Position numbers and translations under genes: made by a program. From Adiantum capillus-veneris (lineage: Eukaryota > Streptophyta > Polypodiopsida > Polypodiales > Pteridaceae), in the NCBI GenBank assembly GCA_014529385.2, contig CM043969.1, positions 73,576,676 to 73,640,675 on the forward strand: a stretch of DNA of 64,000 nt, given 5' to 3'. The notes under the pieces are model-generated. The model had not been told where the DNA came from. It saw only the letters and a list, made by a program, of their open reading frames with translations, and did no database searches. Positions 43,021 to 56,981 of this stretch are shown here, in pieces (position 1 is the stretch's first letter; every line of letters starts with the position of its first letter).

Positions 43021-44744
43021 AGAACTGATGCTATAGTAGCAGCTAGCCATGCTATCTTTGAGGCTAGCTTGGATGGGGAGTAATCTGTATCCAAGCGTCC
43101 TTGAGATAAACGTGAGTACAAAGATTGTTCAGCTCAGGCCCAAGAAGAGCGTTCCGTGTGCAGGGAAACCACGTCTATCCAACAGTCCTCATGTATGTAT
43201 ACATAGCATGGTGGGCTGTGCGTGTCAGCAAAGAACTGTACCACAATTTGTCTACATCTTGCCGAGTCTCGAGGTATTACTGAGAACTTGGCTAGCGGCC
43301 ACAAAGTCTATACTAGATTTGTAACCCCCAAGTATCCCATGTGGTGAGAGAACTTGAGGGCATGTTACTGCAACCACTCCATCACTGAGTCTAGAGTCCA
43401 CTCACACTAATCCTTGCCACATAAGGGAAAGGAAAAGACAATCGTTGAGTCTAGGGCCTTTATCCCCCTAGCTACAAGAAATATAAAAAAAGCTCCCTCA
43501 AGGTTTGCTAAAGAGTCGCCAAGAAACCGCGTGAAGTCGTGTCCAAAGAAATCCCACCTGCGACAAATGTGGAAACTCGTCAGTCCACGAGGGATTGCTG
43601 CAAAGGGAGATGTTTGCAGCAAAAGGGGGGAATGCAAGAAGGGCTATCCCTCTCTTGCCAAACCACAGGTGGCAATGCCCATAAACGTATGTGAGTGTAT
43701 AGAAAGTTATGGATTGATGTGGATGCCTCATGGTTATGATTGCTTCCCACCTTTCTAGGTCAAAACTAGCTCTATATGCTAGAGAGGTGAAGTGCAGATG
43801 TAATGCATCAACTTTGCATGGTCGGATGTTATCAAAAATTGGATTTTTATATCAATATTAGTTGTTGGACGGACTCTTTTTATGCATGAAAGGCTCATGT
43901 CTTAAGGCTCATATGTGTGTGTGGACTCCGATTGACTGTAGGGGATATGTCAAACTCGAAGTGTGGGAGTTGGTTCAATGTGATTATGATTTGTGGTTAA
44001 GGGCTGAGATTCCCTCATGGATTATGGTTGTGATTTTATGGTGAAATCCAATGTGGCTCATGGTTTTTTTTTTTAATGGTTATGATGTCAAAATTTTTGT
44101 AGCCATGTTATGTTCTAAAGTGGTTATGCAGGATTGGTTGTGCCTCACCCAAGTTGGGTGGAGTGCTAACCTGTGTGATGTGATTGGATTATGGTTTATG
44201 GCTTTGGGATTGGATCATAAAGTGATCTAGATGGTTTATGGTGGACATGTAAGGGTAGAGACCCTGTACAGTCTAACTGCTTGGAAAAGATTGTTTGTGC
44301 ATATGGAAAGTGCTATTGTGATTGGACTCACGTAATATGTTTCTCATGGGGCAGCGTCGCTAAAAGACTAGGATCACCTAGATTGCTTAGCCTTAGACTA
44401 AAGGATTGTTGACCTAGATCTTTGCTAGATCGAGCGTGTTGCCTAGGTCTTCTTCTATTTTGTTAGGCTCATCTACACAGCTACCACATTGGGGTTGAAC
44501 GACCTACACAACGAACGCGTCGGGGATTTTGCCTTGGCTCTACCTAAACACCCCGATGTTGGGCATGGAAGAGGCGTGGCATCTAAACTGGTATGGTTGG
44601 TGTTGATACCCTACCACCTACTAGTACTTGGGATCCTTTCAGAGCTCGAGTTCAGGGAGGGAGGCAAAGCGACCTCAGCTTATGTCTAGCTCAGGTAGGT
44701 TGGAGGTGTTCTGGCTTGCTCCTAGTGAAGTGAAATTCTCTCTG
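43021..44744. other. region with only weak frames
   Basis: A plus-strand frame at 43414-43758 (114 codons, Lys-rich, RFAKESPRNRVKSCPKKSHL) and two minus-strand frames over the same bases compete; none has a recognised domain. From 43.8 to 44.7 kb I see TGG/TTATGG-rich DNA without repeats or genes. Confidence 0.35.
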
Positions 44745-44796
44745 TCCATAGTAGAGCAGATGTGGATCTCTATCCATAGTAGAGCAGATGTGGATG
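44745..44796. repeat. two-copy 28-bp tandem repeat
   Basis: TCCATAGTAGAGCAGATGTG followed by GATCTCTA begins at 44745 and recurs at 44773. Confidence 0.88.
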
Positions 44797-44991
44797 GGTG
44801 TACCGGTCGATCCCTACACAAGGTCCGCGTGCTCTACTAGTTATTTTGTCATAAACTTTTTGATGTTATGGTATACCCAAATTTTGTCATTGCATTAATT
44901 ACACGGTTTCTTGTTTCATTTAGATGGGGTATTTAAAGATTCTCTATTGTCATTTTCTCATGTCTCTGTGCACTCTATTTCATCCTCCACT

Positions 44992-44995
<4 letters not shown>

Positions 44996-45071
<76 letters not shown>
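44996..45071. repeat. (CT)n microsatellite
   Basis: About 76 bp of pure CT, flanked by ATTTAGATGG and TCCCCAACACGG. No second LTR-like copy of these flanks was seen. Confidence 0.95.
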
Positions 45072-45073
<2 letters not shown>

Positions 45074-45409
45074 CCAACACGGTGTACACATATATTCACC
45101 CTCCACAATGTTATATTTTTCTTGAGTACGCTTTCGTTCATAACACCCATTTAGAGGTAGCACTAGCCGCTAGGTGCCTTTGGATGTAGTCCGGCTCATG
45201 GCCTTAACTCCATGCATGGTCGGGCATTGAGAACTCCTCCCCTATGCAAACGCTTCTGCAGTTCTAGTGTATATTGAAAATTGTATAAAGGTGTAAATTG
45301 TATATTTTGTGCATAGACCCCTGGGGAGGGGTATCTCTCACCACATCATTGATTCCTATGTATTCCTTTCAAACATTAATTATCATATCCAAATCGCTAG
45401 TAAAAATGC

Positions 45410-46790
45410 AAAGTTGAATTGTTAACACAACAATTAGCATACGGAAAATGTTGTTATGCATGGGATGCGTGGTAGTTAGCATATGACTATGTACATATAT
45501 ACAGTATGCTAGGTAGCATATCATTATGATTGCTTGTATACTTAGTATGCCAATAAGGATTCCATGTTTTGCATTCCATGTACTTGGAATGCTAATTAGC
45601 ATAGCTCGGTATGCTAAATAGAATATTGTGTCTGCTAGCCACCATACCCACTTATGCTAACTAGCATAAAAACTAAGCTAACTAGCAAAAAAAAACATGA
45701 TTTCAGTCTCTCACAGTATGCCAACAAACATACAATGTCATGACTAACATAACTAGGCATGATCAATAGCATAACTCGGTATGCTAACTAGAATAAGTGG
45801 GTATGGTAATTAGCATAAGCGGGTATGCTTACTAGAATAAGTGGGTAGCTAGCATACATACTATTCTAACTATCATACAGAGTATGTTGATTAGCATACA
45901 TAACATAATAAGCATGTATGTTTCCTGTTGTGTATGATGACTAACATACATAGTAGAATAGATGCTAACAAGCATAATTGTGTATGCTAACTAGCATTTA
46001 AACCATGTTGACTAGCATACTCAGTAGCTATGCTAACTAGCATAACTGGATATGTTGGCCATCATAGCCAATATGCTAATTGACATACATAGCATAACTA
46101 GCATATACTAACTAGCACACACAATAACATTTAAGCTAACCAACATAAGTAGGTAAGCTAGATATCATAAGTGGGTATGCTAACTAAACAGAGTATGCTA
46201 GCCACCATACCCCTATGCTAACTAGCATACATAGCATAATTAGGATGTATGCTTACTAGCATACACAGAAGCAAGTTAGCTGACTAGCATAACCGAGCAT
46301 GCTAGCTAGCATCATTGGTTTTGTTAACTAGCATACACAGTTCCATTTATGCTAACAAGCAGAATTGGGTATGCTAACTAACATACATAGTACCATGCGT
46401 GTTTATTATCAAAATTGATTATGTTAGCTAGCATACATAGTAGTATGTATGCCTACTAGCATAGCCATGTATGCTAATTGACATAACTAGTATGAAAACT
46501 AGCATACAAATTAGCATGTACGCTTACTAGCATAGCTATGTATGCTAATTAGCATAACTGGGTATGCTAACTAGCATATATAGTAGCATTTTTACTTACT
46601 AGCATACACAATAGCATGTTTTCTTACTAGCATAATTGGGTATGCTAACTACATAAGCTGGGTATGCTAACTGGCTATGCTAATTAGCATACATAGTATG
46701 CTAGCCACCATACCCACTATGCTCACTAGGTATGCTAACTAGCATACAAACTATGCTAACCACCATGCCCACTGTGCTAACTAGCATATC
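45410..46790. repeat. satellite-like array of TATGCTAACTAGCATA palindromes
   Basis: For 1.4 kb, segments such as TATGCTAACTAGCATAC recur more than 50 times with small changes, spaced 15-35 bp. The core GCTAACTAGC is close to palindromic and units appear in both orientations. Interspersed words are CATAGTAG, CTGGGTATGC and ACTAGCATA. No fixed period is apparent, which differs from a usual satellite. Confidence 0.9.
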
Positions 46791-47118
46791 GATATTTTCT
46801 TGTTATGTTGGTTTACATATTAACATGCTGCCATTTATGATTATCTTACCAAAGATTTATGTGACCGTTGCAATGATTTCCTATACTTCTAGTGGCAAAC
46901 CATAGCAAGTACACTAGTTGATTCTCATCCCGTCACATACCCCTCCTATCCTTTTTGTAAAAGTGTCCATAGATAATTTATAGAGTGCAATGGGGAAGAA
47001 GGAGCCTTGTAGAATCTTACTTGTATGCATGAGTAGCTACTATTGACTTTCACATGCGTGCACTTTTGCTTCTTGCACCTCCACATTAATCTATAAACCA
47101 AATAAAAGAGAAGCATGG

Positions 47119-47291
47119 TAAGTACATATGATAGTTGTTCACATAGTCCAAACATAAGGTGCAAGCACAAAAGTCACAAACACTTACACGATGGCAAGTT
47201 ATGATAAGTACATAGGATCGTTGTCCACATATTCCAAACATATAAGGTGCAATTACAAAAGTCAGAGACACTTACACGATGACAAGTTATG
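47119..47291. repeat. two 86-bp tandem repeats carrying a splice-donor-like motif
   Basis: TAAGTACATATGATAGTTGT to AAGTTATGA (47119-47204) is repeated at 47205-47291 with about ten changes. Each copy ends, on the minus strand, with CATCGTGTAAGTG, the donor-like end of the gene that lies to its right. Confidence 0.85.
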
Positions 47292-48240
47292 TCAATTTTA
47301 GCATCAATGGGGGTGTCCTCACTGTGAGGAAACCCCAAACCATCCATTGTCTCTTTAAGTGTCTCTATCTTAGCTTCAAGCTCTATTTCCCTCTTTACAT
47401 CGACATTGTGGCTCTATAGGAAACGTACTATGTAGTAGTAAACCTATAGTTCACTGTCAGCATCATGAAGCTTTTGTCTCATAACAACCACAACTAAGCT
47501 AACCCTAGCATTGCTTGCTTTCAAAACACTCACAGCTTTGAGCTCATATCTTGTGTTGATGAGATGTTGTTTAGCATCTTTGTGAGATGATCACTGAAAA
47601 CGTTAATGTGTTGCAAATCATCAAGGACAAAATATGAAAGGTTTTTTGCCCCTTGATGAGTGCTTTGGTGAGAGAGGGGTGTTTCCTTGGTAGCTTTGGC
47701 AATATTCATGGCTACTCGGCCTGAGTAGTTCTCCTTCATTTCCACAGACCCCTCCTTGATGTTTTGACATGAATGATGGGAATTATGCATCCTCCACTTT
47801 TTGACATGGGACTTGTAGTATCTTTTTTCTTGAAGGTTCTGCAAATGCTGGAGTGCAAACTCAATCCAATTCAAGTGCATGGCTGAACCGATTGCAATTG
47901 AACTACATAGTTGAACCGCTTGCAATTGCGGCATGAATAAATTCTTTTATAAACCCCTTCGCAAATGCAAAGTTAATCTCCTTGTTGTACACCTTGTATT
48001 GCAGCTGCATCACCTAGTTATACATATCGTTATGTATGCAAGTGCATTTAATGCAATATTTGTTGTGATTCTTCGGATCTCTGAATACATTGAATCACTC
48101 CATATATGATTTTGTCCCACTTCACCAGTTTGCGGCACCATCCATCAAGAGGCCATGAAAAACATTGAAATCTTTTGTTAGAATACAAAATTTCTCTTGT
48201 AGGGGTATGTTGAGATATTACAATGCAAGGCTAATCCATG
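47292..48240 (-). pseudogene. decayed minus-strand gene of unknown function
   Basis: The main frame (47530-47934) reads NWIEFALQHLQNLQEKRYYK, HQSTHQGAKNLSYFVLDDLQ and HINVFSDHLTKMLNNISSTQ, mostly helical. A continuation in another frame (VLKASNARVSLVVVVMRQKL, then EIELEAKIETLKETMDGLGF) reaches the donor-like site at about 47290. Upstream, a frame at 47940-48090 has HNKYCIKCTCIHNDMYN with Cys pairs and then EINFAFAKGFIKEFIHAAIA. Two stops in the middle part (about 47450 and 47420) point to decay. No family recognised. Confidence 0.4.
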
Positions 48241-48419
48241 GCAAAGGGAAAATTTTCTATTTATTGGGGAATAATATGTATTTCACATTTCATGCATACA
48301 GGAGATAGCCAAACATAGAGAAATAATCAACACCTTACAAAGCTTCTTTAAGTAACCCCACATGAAAAGAAATCTCAAGTAATTCGTACACAAGCTTGAA
48401 CCATAACTACTCAGTTGAC

Positions 48420-48530
48420 ACACACACACACACACACACATAGGCCTGGTGTAATGTGAGATCTAGTCAGTGTCATTTGGTGGCGCACACACACACACAC
48501 ACACAAAAATAGAGAGAGAGAGAGAGAGAA
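48420..48530. repeat. interrupted (CA)n and (GA)n tracts
   Basis: CA at 48419-48440, CA at 48486-48505 and GA at 48511-48532 in a short span. Confidence 0.85.
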
Positions 48531-48532
48531 AG

Positions 48533-50681
<2,149 letters not shown>

Positions 50682-50686
50682 GACAC

Positions 50687-50854
50687 TGTTGAGGAATCAA
50701 GCCCTTTGTTTGGTGTCTAAGCCTATGGGAACACTCGTAATGCATGCAGGTGAACTTGAGCTCCCTTTTAGTTTGCATGGTAAGTTTGGCTATATATTGT
50801 AAGTTGTTTTCCTACAAAGAGGTATAATCATAGCGTTATTTTGTAAAACTGTGT

Positions 50855-50933
<79 letters not shown>

Positions 50934-50991
50934 TCTGCAAGAACCTCTCCATGGCTCCAAGGTGGCACCCTCCATAGCCACATCTCTTACA
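50687..50991 (+). repeat. 5' LTR of the TRIM-like element
   Basis: TGTTGAGGAATCAAGCCCTT to CATCTCTTACA. It includes GAACTTGAGCTCCCTTTTAG, a GTTTGGCTATATATTGTAAG segment with a TATATA box at about 50791, and a 68-bp CT array (50860-50928). Confidence 0.92.
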
Positions 50992-50993
50992 AT

Positions 50994-51005
50994 TGGTATC
51001 AGAGC
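50994..51005 (+). promoter_or_regulatory. primer-binding site of the TRIM-like element
   Basis: TGGTATCAGAGC, two bases after the 5' LTR; the same as the sites at 2554 and 9914. Confidence 0.93.
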
Positions 51006-52133
51006 TTGACTTTGCTTGGCGGCCTCAGATCAACCTAGCTTGCGAGAACCGTCACCTATAGAGGAGAGGAGACGTGCATCAACATGCGCCAATTCAATCA
51101 TAACCAGCATCAACAAAATTGCCTTGGCATGCTGAGGATTTTTTGTCACTATATCTCCTTCTACTTTGCTTTGTACTGTCCACTGCAAGGTGAATTTCCC
51201 ATTGCGCCACTATCGTCTGCATTACTGCTTCATTACAGAGTGTCAATTTCACACTTCAATCAATTGTTTAACCTTGTTAACACCTTCAAAATGCCATTTC
51301 CACCCTATTCCCACTTTTGGTGCTCGATATGCGATTTGCAGTAGGTGGTGAATTGGCAGGAGTGTTCGCAGCATATCAAAAGGCAGCACAAGCCATCTGC
51401 AACCTCTCAAAACATTGTCTGTGAAGGGCTTATTGACAGTGAGTGAAGAGGGTGTTCTCTATGAGATAGCTTTTTAATTGACGGAGCATTTTCATTTGGT
51501 GAGTTCTTGGCAAAAGCTGCAACACTCAACTTAAAAATCTCAAGCTCAAGGACAAGCATATTAAAACGCATCTGTCAATGGCAAGCCTTCTCGACTTTGC
51601 ACACAACATGTTCAAGCATTGCTATAACACGGCGGATCTTAGATTTGATTATTGGAATTTGGATAGCGGTGCCAAAGAAGATCAAACGGGTGACTGCAAT
51701 GTTAAAGCTCATCTACTAAGAAAGCAAGTGTTGATTTTTTTCTATAATTTGCTTTAAGCACTCGATCCATCAACATATGCTCACAGTTTCACAAACTATA
51801 TTTGCCAGTTTAGTATCATAGATTTGTCCACTTTTGTCTATTGTCAAAAACATCATAAACTTTCCTATCAAAAACCTTATTTTAGGATGTCAGTTTTCTG
51901 TTATTTTCATGCCAAAACATTGTACGGGTTATAGACACTGCCACAAATAAAAGTGGTAAGACCACCCTTTTTTGTTTGGTCAAGTTCTGGTTTTTTGTCT
52001 TACACTGATAGTTATTTGAGGGAAGTGCACACACACACACCTATATTATTGTCAAGGGGGGGAATCCTACTCATAGTTTCAGGTGATTGGACTCTGCCAT
52101 GGTCTGTATCAAGTCCATAGTCATCGGTTTTGG
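51006..52133 (+). other. non-coding interior of the TRIM-like element
   Basis: Frames of up to 86 codons (51084-51344) begin with ATG but have no gag-like features and are not conserved in any way I can test. A packaging signal probably lies near the start. Confidence 0.5.
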
Positions 52134-52153
52134 CTTGGGGGGGGGGGGGTGTT
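52134..52153 (+). promoter_or_regulatory. polypurine tract
   Basis: A run of about 12 G after GGCTT directly precedes the 3' LTR start at 52154, separated by TGTT. Its place fits the primer of plus-strand DNA synthesis. Confidence 0.75.
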
Positions 52154-52522
<369 letters not shown>

Positions 52523-52527
52523 GACAC

Positions 52528-53049
52528 GGCAGTTCTCGGCCTTCCAGATATTATTGAAGAAACAATATTTGACAATTTGCGTACAAATTAACAGTGCAGA
52601 ACTTTGGAACTACTTGCCACCAATGCATAAATCGCTCTTGAAAAACCCTATTTTCCACGTTCTTTGAATCCATTTGCACAACTTTCTAGCAAATTAATTT
52701 TAATGAATATGTCCCATTATATTGCTAAATTCAAGGATCTTTTGTGCAACTACTATTCTTGGATATTTCATTAATACAACCAATCATGCTAGGGTGAATA
52801 GGGGAGCTTGACTCTTAAAGACCTTGATTGTAGCATAAAAATTTTACGACCAAAATAATGCTTGATAAGCTTGCAGCCACCTTGCCCCTAGGTACCACCC
52901 ACAAGAAAGAGGGTAATATGTTAGAGTGGAGGGAAGCTCATCCATTTTGGTCAACTACCCATTTTCCTTGTTTGCAGGCATCATGTGCATCTTCTTGAGA
53001 TCACTTGCTTTAAGTTTAAGTTGGTTCCTTGTCAATCCATCAACAATCT
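52528..53049. other. no gene recognised
   Basis: Short frames only. It lies to the right of the TRIM-like element, into whose former target site it continues. Confidence 0.4.
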
Positions 53050-53656
53050 AGAGCTTCATTCCCTTGAGGATTCAGGATTGGTATAAAAACTTCAAGTGCT
53101 CCTCTTTGTCTTGAATGCATTGCCCAGGTGGAAAGCACCTATTTGTGTTGTTGATCCAAGAGATTGTGCTAGGCTTGATGGTGATTGGTTGGAGTATGTC
53201 ATTGAGCTTGATGATCAATTCTTCAAGGGTGTCCTTGGCGGTACACCATGGTGATGGGAGCCCCCCGATCCTAACTTTAAGACCGAGGGATTCTCATAGT
53301 TGACATTCTTGAAGGGCCACCTATGTCCATCTTCTTCACGATGCCATGTGTTACTTTGTGGACTTCCTTTTGGACCATCATAATAGAGTTCATGAGTGAA
53401 GCTTCAACCTCTCATGATTTAGCAAGGAGAGCTTGAATCTCTGCTTCTCATGCATTTTTGAAAGTTTTTGTAAGTGTTGCTTAAGGGTTGTATTTTTTCG
53501 AATGAGCTTGTGGAGTTGGGCCTCAAGGCCAAAGATTCTATCTTCTTGACAAGTGAAAGGGTCCTTCCAGTGTGCAACTACAACAACAAGAAAACTCTTA
53601 GGAAAATGAGGGGCAAGTGTGCTTGAGGTGGACATCGTATCACCAGTTTGTAGCAC
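53050..53656 (-). pseudogene. eroded coding remnant, possibly a LINE-type first protein
   Basis: The 53390-53656 frame has a coiled coil (CQEDRIFGLEAQLHKLIRKN and LQKLSKMHEKQRFKLSLLNH). Downstream on the same strand an ATG-less frame at about 53060-53290 reads GLKVRIGGLPSPWCTAKDTL, EELIIKLNDILQPITIKPST and NTNRCFPPGQCIQ. The mixture of a coiled coil and a small globular part is compatible with a LINE ORF1, but there is no zinc knuckle to prove it. Confidence 0.35.
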
Positions 53657-54015
53657 CTCTGGAGTTCACTTTCTTCCACTTTGTAGAGCTTTTATAGATC
53701 CATAGACAACAATTTTGTCATGTGTGAATCACCTCTAATAGACCCAACTTTAGGGCTCCTGTGTGTCTCCTCTATAGATTGAGTAGAGACATGTATCTCT
53801 TGATGGGCTGATAGGGAGAAAGCTTGTGTTTGGGGTAGGGCACCTATTGAAGAGGAATGGAGTCAAGATGGTGGGTTGATAGGTCATGACACTGACTATG
53901 AGCTCAAGAGGGTGGGCACAACTAAGCCTAGTGCCACTTTACATGCCAGCCCTCACTCTTAGGGAGGCCAATGATGGCAGTTCTGAGTCCCACTTCATTG
54001 CTCTTGCTAGGATTC

Positions 54016-54019
<4 letters not shown>

Positions 54020-54059
<40 letters not shown>
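54020..54059. repeat. (GA)n microsatellite
   Basis: About 40 bp of pure GA. Confidence 0.93.
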
Positions 54060-54060
<1 letters not shown>

Positions 54061-54116
54061 TGAGAGCGAATCACACCACCTATAAAGTGCATGCAACACT
54101 ACCTAGATCAACATAA

Positions 54117-55014
54117 TGTCAATTGAGTACGTAGATGACACGATAGATGCATGACGGAGGCAATCTCTATAGCTTGTCAGGTTGAGACCATCCCACACAT
54201 ACAACACTCTGGAAGGCCAACTTAACCAAAATCAAGAATCTCACTACTCTCAACTACAACACCCAACCCACATACACACAAATGGAAGGAAACTCACTAA
54301 ATCATACTAGAATTGTACGAAACTTAAGGAACACCATCCCCTCACTAGGAAACACCTGTCTTAAAGCCTCTACACTCAAAATACTCACTCGAAACCCATC
54401 TGTTCAAGACGCGTATGAAGACATAGCAAAAATTTTAAAGTGTTCAAAACTGAAATCTATGAGTACTCATGTATAGCTTATGTTTCCATGATTCTAACGA
54501 CTACTTGCATGTAGAAAATAGACACTGTTTGATACACTTATGGCCACAAATAGCTTGTAGATATGTTAGTGCACGAGCTCCATTGCATGTGGAATGCTTG
54601 GTGTTGTTGTGTAGCTCTCTCCAAGCCTATCATGATGGTGTAATCAAATCTCCAATGCAATGAGCGAACGTGAAGTAGCATTAGGATGAAGCTCACGCTC
54701 TCTCTCTTTCTCTCTCTCAGACACAGCCGACGACAGCTCAGCACTTTGATGATGATAAAGTTCTCTTTACAAAATGACCTAGGTACCTTATATACTAAGG
54801 CTACCATAGGTTAAACCAAAAATAGAGTTCAATATTGCAAATGGCTTTGTATTTACAATTTGGAAGTGCCATCGCACCTCGGCTTCTACATCTAGAATAG
54901 CTACTGATTACAACTGATGCTTTTAACCATATCTGCATCATTTCATAACTTTAAAACAATAAGACGTTGGTAGGAAGAGTTAGTTATGCCGTACTGTTGA
55001 GCCATGCATCAACA
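54117..55014 (-). repeat. LTR-like segment with adjacent polypurine tract
   Basis: On the minus strand CAAGGGGGGGAAG (55027-55015) is followed by TGTTGATGCATGGCTCAACA, a standard PPT and LTR start. The block 54672-54785 (GTAGCATTAGGATGAAGCTC, ACAGCTC, TTTACAAAATGACCTAGGT) resembles 40061-40150 in the LTR at 39418-40383. The other end, placed at TGTCAATTGAG (54117), is uncertain. It probably is the 3' LTR of the decayed Ty3 element at 57-62 kb. Confidence 0.5.
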
Positions 55015-55027
55015 CTTCCCCCCCTTG

Positions 55028-56981
55028 AATTCATGGAGTCCCTGACATGACCTAATTTTCAATGTCTGTGCGGTCTTTGTTGTCGTTTTTTCTTTTGTTT
55101 GCTCCACTGCTTGTACATTGTCTTTTAGATGCCTCTGTAAATTCCTTACTGGAATTTCTTTGCTTTAGGAATGACTTAAGCCTTTGATTCTTCATTTTTC
55201 TACCTTTTGTGTCTTCTCTTCTTCATTGGGTACTTCTTTGTTCCTGCATCAAAGTGATCGAAGTCGCATTTGCCATTTTGTAGCTTTTATGTGATGTGTA
55301 AATCATTATACTGCTTCTACTTTGACACATGACTTAATTAAAGCCGGACAAACCCAATTAATTGCCCAAGTTAGTAACTTGCTATTACCCATTATTGTTC
55401 ATTTTTTCCCAAAAATCATATACATGATGTATTGGGTATGTAGATAGCTATCATGGCTTTGTATTTAAAAAATTGCATCTCTGGCTAGGGTTTAAACTTC
55501 TATCCTTTTTTAATGTTTTTCTTCACCCTTAGCTTTTCCTATTCATAGCCTACTACCAAAGTTTGTCTTGATTTAGACTTGTAAATGACTGATGGACATC
55601 TCTGGCACCTTCTGGCTGCCAAACACATGTAGAACCTATGATGATGACCAGAATTTGGCTTGACCTCTGGTTGCTCCTATAGACTTCTATCGCGATAGAT
55701 GACTAAGTTGTCATTTCTGCCTTTTTTTTTTTTGTCAGTATTGTTAGTCCCTTTTGTTTGTTAGGGTTCATTAAGTCACATGAAAGTTATAGGATTTATA
55801 GTATGAAGATCTACTTCCTCTATACAGCCTTGTAGTTGCATGAAGTGTCTGCTAGACAACCTTACACTTGATGGGTGCTTTCGTTTAGTCGATCACCAAC
55901 TTCCTTTGTTCATGCAGTCTAGCCCAGAGTTTTATGACCATTCTCAATAATGTTTATTGTATAGCCTTGTGTATATGGCTTTTGAGACATACCTCATGAA
56001 GTTTTGTCAGTTTCCTACACCTTCTTCTCTTTGTACTGCTCAAGCATCTCTTTAGTCTTTTCTTCATCTAGATCATGGATTTTGCCTTTTTTTTAAATCT
56101 CAAAAAATAACTGAACAAAACCAAAAATCAACTCAACAAAAAGAAAAAATCATTTGAATAGAATTCTAAACACTATGTACATTGTACACATGTCCCTAGG
56201 GGCTCATATATGGCTTTTGTTCCTGTACTCCTCCTGTAACGCTATTATGAGGGCATATACTCTAAATTTTGTCAAAAAATTATCACAATCAAATGCAAAT
56301 TTTAGTGCATCTCACAAAACATTTCCCTCTAATATACATAATATTAGGTCCGCATTTAGAATCCCTCCCCCCCTCCTATTTGGAGTCCTCCTAGACAATA
56401 GGGTATCGTCCAAGAAGGGTATGTGTTATGCTTGGGCAATCAAAAATTGTGCCAATGCAGGTTGTGTAATGTAGCCCTATTATGCATACACAGTCAATGC
56501 ATGGAAAAATTGTATGCTATGCAAGATGTGGGTATAAGCAATTTTCTTATTGGCATTTGCTAGCGAGGCTTCCTATTCTAAGCAATGTGACGGTCTTTGA
56601 AGCTCTTGTGCCGTTTTCTTGATTGAAGGTTGTAGAGATTTGTTGAAGACTTACGTATCTGTTTGATGTTTCTTTGGAATCCATTTTAGCCTTGTTGCTA
56701 GTTGTCAAATATGGCATTGTTCCTTAGCAGTGGGTTATGGCTTAAAGTGAGCAACTTGCTCTCTTCTAATTGTACTGTAATCGTAGGAGGAATTGCAAAA
56801 GTTCAAGCAATGATGCAATGATAGTAGTTTTATTGGTTTTCTTTGGGACTCACTTCTTTGTGATTACCGGCTATTTTGTTGGTGCTTCTCGTCTAGGAAC
56901 CCATACTTTTCCTTGCTTCGTTTGTATTAAAATGGACTTCTTTGAGATCCACCTTGTCTTTCTGTGAGTCAGCAACGGTCT
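55028..56981. other. non-coding interior, no RT detectable
   Basis: Only short frames and T-rich stretches (55720-55733, 56090-56100). If the surrounding features form one element, this is where RT and integrase should be, and I cannot find any of their motifs. Confidence 0.4.
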
